Shown: one piece after another, positions 60,546-64,000 of the stretch
Position numbering within the stretch: the first letter of the stretch is position 1
Layout of the letters: the number at the start of each line of letters is the position of its first letter
DNA from: Doris montereyensis
Lineage: Eukaryota; Mollusca; Gastropoda; Nudibranchia; Dorididae
DNA length: 64,000 bases
Reading direction: 5' to 3'
Assembly (NCBI GenBank): GCA_037039925.1
Contig: JAXRKP010000564.1
Span: 130,001 to 194,000, forward strand
The notes under the pieces: model-generated
Database searches by the model: none
The model's input: only the letters and a program-made list of their open reading frames with translations
Told to the model about the DNA's origin: nothing
Program-made: the position numbers and the translations under genes

Positions 60546-60689
60546 CTCTGTTGCCATGTTTATTTGATGGGGGTTGTTTCCGATTGTAGGTGAAGGTTCA
60601 TTTTATGTTGTTGCTTATTCTCATCGTTTTGTTTGGAGAGGGGCTGGGTGGTTAGATATAGAATGGATGCTTTCCAACAATTTCACAGA

Positions 60690-60990
60690 CACTCGGTAAC
60701 TCAGAGGCAAGGTGTCAGCCTCTGAACCAAAAGATAGTGGGTTCGAGCCCTGCCAACATTTGAAATAAATTGTTTTTTTCGCGCAAAATCTATCCCTCTG
60801 GTCCAGGTAGGTGGATCAACGTCTGGTCTTATTGGAGATAAATGACAAAAAGGAGGTACTGTGCGCAGATCACAACACTCTGCACGTCAAGGATCCCTTG
60901 GCGCAGGGCAGTCCGGGCAAAATTAAAAATTAAATCCTGAGTTCACTTTAGTTGTGGATGTGGGTAAAAGTAAAATCAAATTAAACCAAC
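60690..60990 (+). mobile_element. SINE family B, near full length
   Basis: CTCAGAGGCAAGGTGTCAGCC head, B-box GGGTTCGAGCCC (canonical GGTTCGANNCC), body and GTGGATGTGGGTAAAAGTAA end. It has the best-preserved B-box of the family here. Confidence 0.9.
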
Positions 60991-61373
60991 TATTTCAATA
61001 TCTCTGGAGCCCTCGAGTATGTAGCCTAATGTGATTTGTGAACAGTTTGAATACATGTACATTGTAGTATACCCGGTACTGGTAATTAAGTACAGTATCA
61101 TATTCCTAAAATGTCAGTAGATATCTATTTGGTATTGGTATTGATAAGAAAGATGTACGATTTCACACTGTTTGCTTTGTAATGATCTGATGCTAAGACA
61201 TGTCATTTTGTTGGTCTTTACACTTATTTAGCTCCAAGCACTAACTCTCAGATGACATGTAATATTCATGATAACAACATTGTGAGAGATAAGGGCAACA
61301 TTTTTAAGGCTAGAATATTGTCCTTTGTTGAAAGTGTATATATCTATGATGCTGATGTACAGCAATTTTGTGT

Positions 61374-61532
61374 TTCTTTGAAATTTACCCCATTCACCAT
61401 TGCGGTTATCTCAGGGTGAATTAAGAGGAAACAGCAAGATGACAGCAAGATGAAAGACGAGTGAAAAAAGAAGGAAAGGAAAGAAGACCTACCACCAACC
61501 AGCAGTGCCTGCTAACCGCCCACATGTACAGT
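61374..61532 (-). repeat. Family E copy, inverted
   Basis: Plus strand TTGAAATTTACCCCATTCACC, CAGGGTGAATTAAGAGGAAAC to GCTAACCGCCCAC; contains a short internal duplication of ACAGCAAGATGA. Confidence 0.8.
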
Positions 61533-63738
61533 AAATCATTCACACTACACACTGATAAAAATGATGTAGAATGAATAGGATAGGAGTATGCAATGGGTAC
61601 ATGATTATAACTACTACATTGTAATAAAACAAAAATGAAAAAAGGAAGACAGAGATGGAAATAGAGGGAAGAAACATGTCAAGATATGAAACTTTACTTG
61701 TTCCATCTTATTCCTTATTCTAAACAAGAGTTGACGCGTCTTTGTAACACTGCTTATTTTATTTTCATACATTCCACTGTATTGTACTTGTCATGGCATC
61801 GGTGGTCAGGCTGCCAGACTTGAGATGGTGAGATTCTGGATTAGAATCCATGCAATGATAAGTACACTCAAACCTCATTATACCGCCAACTGTTGTGCTA
61901 TTGGCAACTTGGCGTTATAACGGAATGGCGCAGTTTTCAAAGTTCACTAGTATAAAGTATGGTCAATATGCATTAAAAGCACACATCATTGTCAACTGTC
62001 ATTCATGTATAATAATTATATCAAACAATCAGGAAGAGACATATTCAGATAAATAATGTATTTATTTCAAGCCTATTTCATTTTTAAGTAGAAAATACAA
62101 ATTAACCTCTGGTAGTATTTTGTTTGCTGTTTTTGTCTTTTGTTCTTTTCAAATGAAATTTCGCACAAGTTCAGAACCACAGGACCAAAACAAATACAAC
62201 AAAAAAGAAAGGAAAAAAAAGAGAAAATGGTAACAGATGTTGCACTATATATCTTATGCTTTCTTAACAATAGTAGTAGTAGCAGTAGTAAGCTTCAAGC
62301 ACTGGGGAGGAAACAAGAATCAAGATGACTAGCCGGGGAAAAAAAAAGAAACGAATGAAAACCTATAAATGATTAAAACAAAATCACTCCAAACTTGTTC
62401 CTCCACTCCACATACACTAATCAAAATGATTATTTAAAAAAGTCAATGTGCAACTCTACTTATCATCTTCCCGACACAAAATTTATCAAGGAAGACATTT
62501 GTGAAATCTCAATTATCTAATCAAATTCAAAACTTGTCACCACAGAATATTTATATCCTTACAAAAGTTATGGGGGGGGGGGGGGGATGTCTTTATTCAA
62601 TACATATTGAATTGCATTATGGCAATTTGACAATTTGAGGAATGGTTAGTGAAGAGCAGACCAGATTTTTTATCATTGTGTGTAGCACTAGCAAACCTTC
62701 GGCAGAATTTGTCACTACGCTGAAGAATGATTTAATTTTTTTTTTTAAAGATTTAAAAAAGTAATGAATAACCTTTCGTTTTCTTTCCCCTTTGGATGAC
62801 TTTTGAGTTATGAATGCATGCAAACATGAGCAATGCAATGCAAATAAAAAATATATATTTGTGTATGATGGTGGAGGGCATACACTGTCAACGAGTAACA
62901 GTATAAGTTTTAACAGTATTATTTATCAAGAAAAAAGTAAATCATCCATTAACACGGAAACCCTGTACTGTATGGTATCAAAAATGTGGGGATGCAATTT
63001 TGAGAGAGTGAGAGAGAGAAAACAAAACCCCCAACGTGAACATAGCCAAGGTTGATTTTGGAAGGGATTCAGAAAGCTGCATAACAACACAACGTTCTGA
63101 AGTCATTTGCGGAATCTGGCCGTGGACATTTTCACTTCGAACCCATGCTGTTACCTGTACAAAATAATGAGTACAGCCTATGACGCGTCTGAGGAGAGGA
63201 TGATATAAATGCACATCTCTCTTTCTGGAATAGCATGACTTAAATGTTTAAACCAACTGTTCTAGAAAGCTGTTAAATAGGAGACATTATAAAAAACTAC
63301 ATTCCATTAAATATATATATATATATATATGTGATTAAGGAATCAAGTGTCCAATATATACAGATTAAGGCGTTCCAAATGATCAACTAGAAAAATTGGA
63401 CCAACAGAACAGATAGGTAACAGATACAGGAGAATGAAAGCCAACAAATTGGGATGATACCAACTAATTATCATACTTCACAGATAAAGACAATCTAAAC
63501 ATTGGCAAGAAACTCAGCACAAAAAAAAATGTATAGAACAATATACAAGAGGAGAGAAGATCACGTTTAACAATTCAATCGAATCAACAAATGTCTCTTA
63601 GTTTTCTCACTTTGAGAAAAGAAGACATGAGAAGGAAAAAAAAAACTTACAATAGTCTGCATTATATTATAACAAAATGACTAACAGAAGATAAATTACA
63701 TCATACTTCATTCAAGCATCCAATCAAATGATCCACTC
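61533..63738. other. No supported gene
   Basis: 61795-61860 is a fragment of a family A SINE head. 61866-61945 has CTCAAACCTCATTATACCGCC, resembling a Tigger-type end, without a partner. Poly-G run at 62571-62586. A 63121-63160 segment on the minus strand after tttgtacag reads VTAWVRSENVHGQIPQMTSE but cannot be tied to a gene. Confidence 0.35.
63312..63331. repeat. (AT)n microsatellite
   Basis: Short pure AT run. Confidence 0.9.
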
Positions 63739-63778
63739 TTATTCATCAAAATTGGGCAGAGAGGCTTTTTCTTTCTTT
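63739..63778 (-). CDS. Possible terminal exon of a further minus-strand gene
   Basis: On the minus strand a pyrimidine-rich tract ending ctctctag is followed by a frame KKEKASLPNFDE and TAA. It looks like a short last exon of a gene entering from the right edge, but it is short and nothing upstream within the window confirms it. Confidence 0.2.
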
Positions 63779-64000
63779 CTAGAGAGATGAACAGAACTCT
63801 TTGTTTCTTTATCAATTTTATTTACGCCACAAAAAGGTAACACGTTATCCTTTCCATCACAAAAACATCTCTTTCAAACTTTCCACACATTTTGTTTTTC
63901 GTTTTGAGAAAGGACATAAATCTGAGTATTGCTGCTATACATTTTCAACCAACAGGTTACAATAACAGGAATGAAAGAGCGAGAGAAAGAGAAAAGAAAA

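Overview
The window looks like nuclear DNA of an animal, most likely a mollusc (probably a gastropod) or a close lophotrochozoan relative. It is AT-rich, its genes are split into short GT-AG exons, and large parts are tRNA-derived SINEs, LINE remnants, palindromic elements, micro- and minisatellites and AGATCT-rich tracts. The species call is inference; nothing in the sequence names it. Almost all long open frames are tandem-repeat translations or chance frames.

Two genes can be assembled by splice sites and codon phase. Gene 1 (+ strand, about 2327-33044, 16 exons, about 770 codons) encodes a Sec23/24-like protein with a C-x2-C-x20-C-x2-C zinc finger, a von Willebrand A domain with an intact metal site (DTSGS, T, TDG) and a beta-sandwich-like part. 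I take it to be the metazoan family annotated 'circularly permutated Ras protein 1-like'. Its exon 5 is one base short: the conserved vWA strand GLVTFSND lies in the wrong frame, so this is a disabling mutation or an assembly indel. The exon 2/3 junction does not keep phase, so a small exon is probably missing. Its last intron uses a GC donor.

Gene 2 (- strand, 56582 down to 41648, 13 exons) gives an uninterrupted 520-residue Lys/Glu/Arg-rich, partly coiled-coil protein that I do not recognise. All 12 splice junctions keep phase. Its 5' end is ambiguous: it may start at an ATG just inside a YY1-motif, CpG-containing promoter-like patch near 56.7 kb, or continue upstream through a short exon at 57801-57854. 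The two genes converge on a repeat-rich interval (33.05-41.64 kb) holding a CR1/L2-like LINE tail.

Layout: 1-2.3 kb upstream flank with an AGT microsatellite; 2.3-33 kb gene 1, whose introns carry seven separate minisatellites (periods about 22, 27, 39, 42, 46, 58 and, just past the gene, 32 bp), a hAT-type MITE with a perfect 8-bp target duplication, foldback elements and SINEs; 33-41.6 kb intergenic repeats; 41.6-56.6 kb gene 2 with more SINEs and two MITEs; 56.6-64 kb mostly repeats, LINE fragments and weak signs of a further minus-strand gene at the right edge.

No previously undescribed multi-gene system was found. The most interesting signals are structural: a minisatellite that appears to have grown out of gene 1's exon 7 splice donor, an intronic tandem array of AATAAA signals, an abundant unnamed ~130-bp interspersed family, the frameshift in gene 1, and the unrecognised gene 2.
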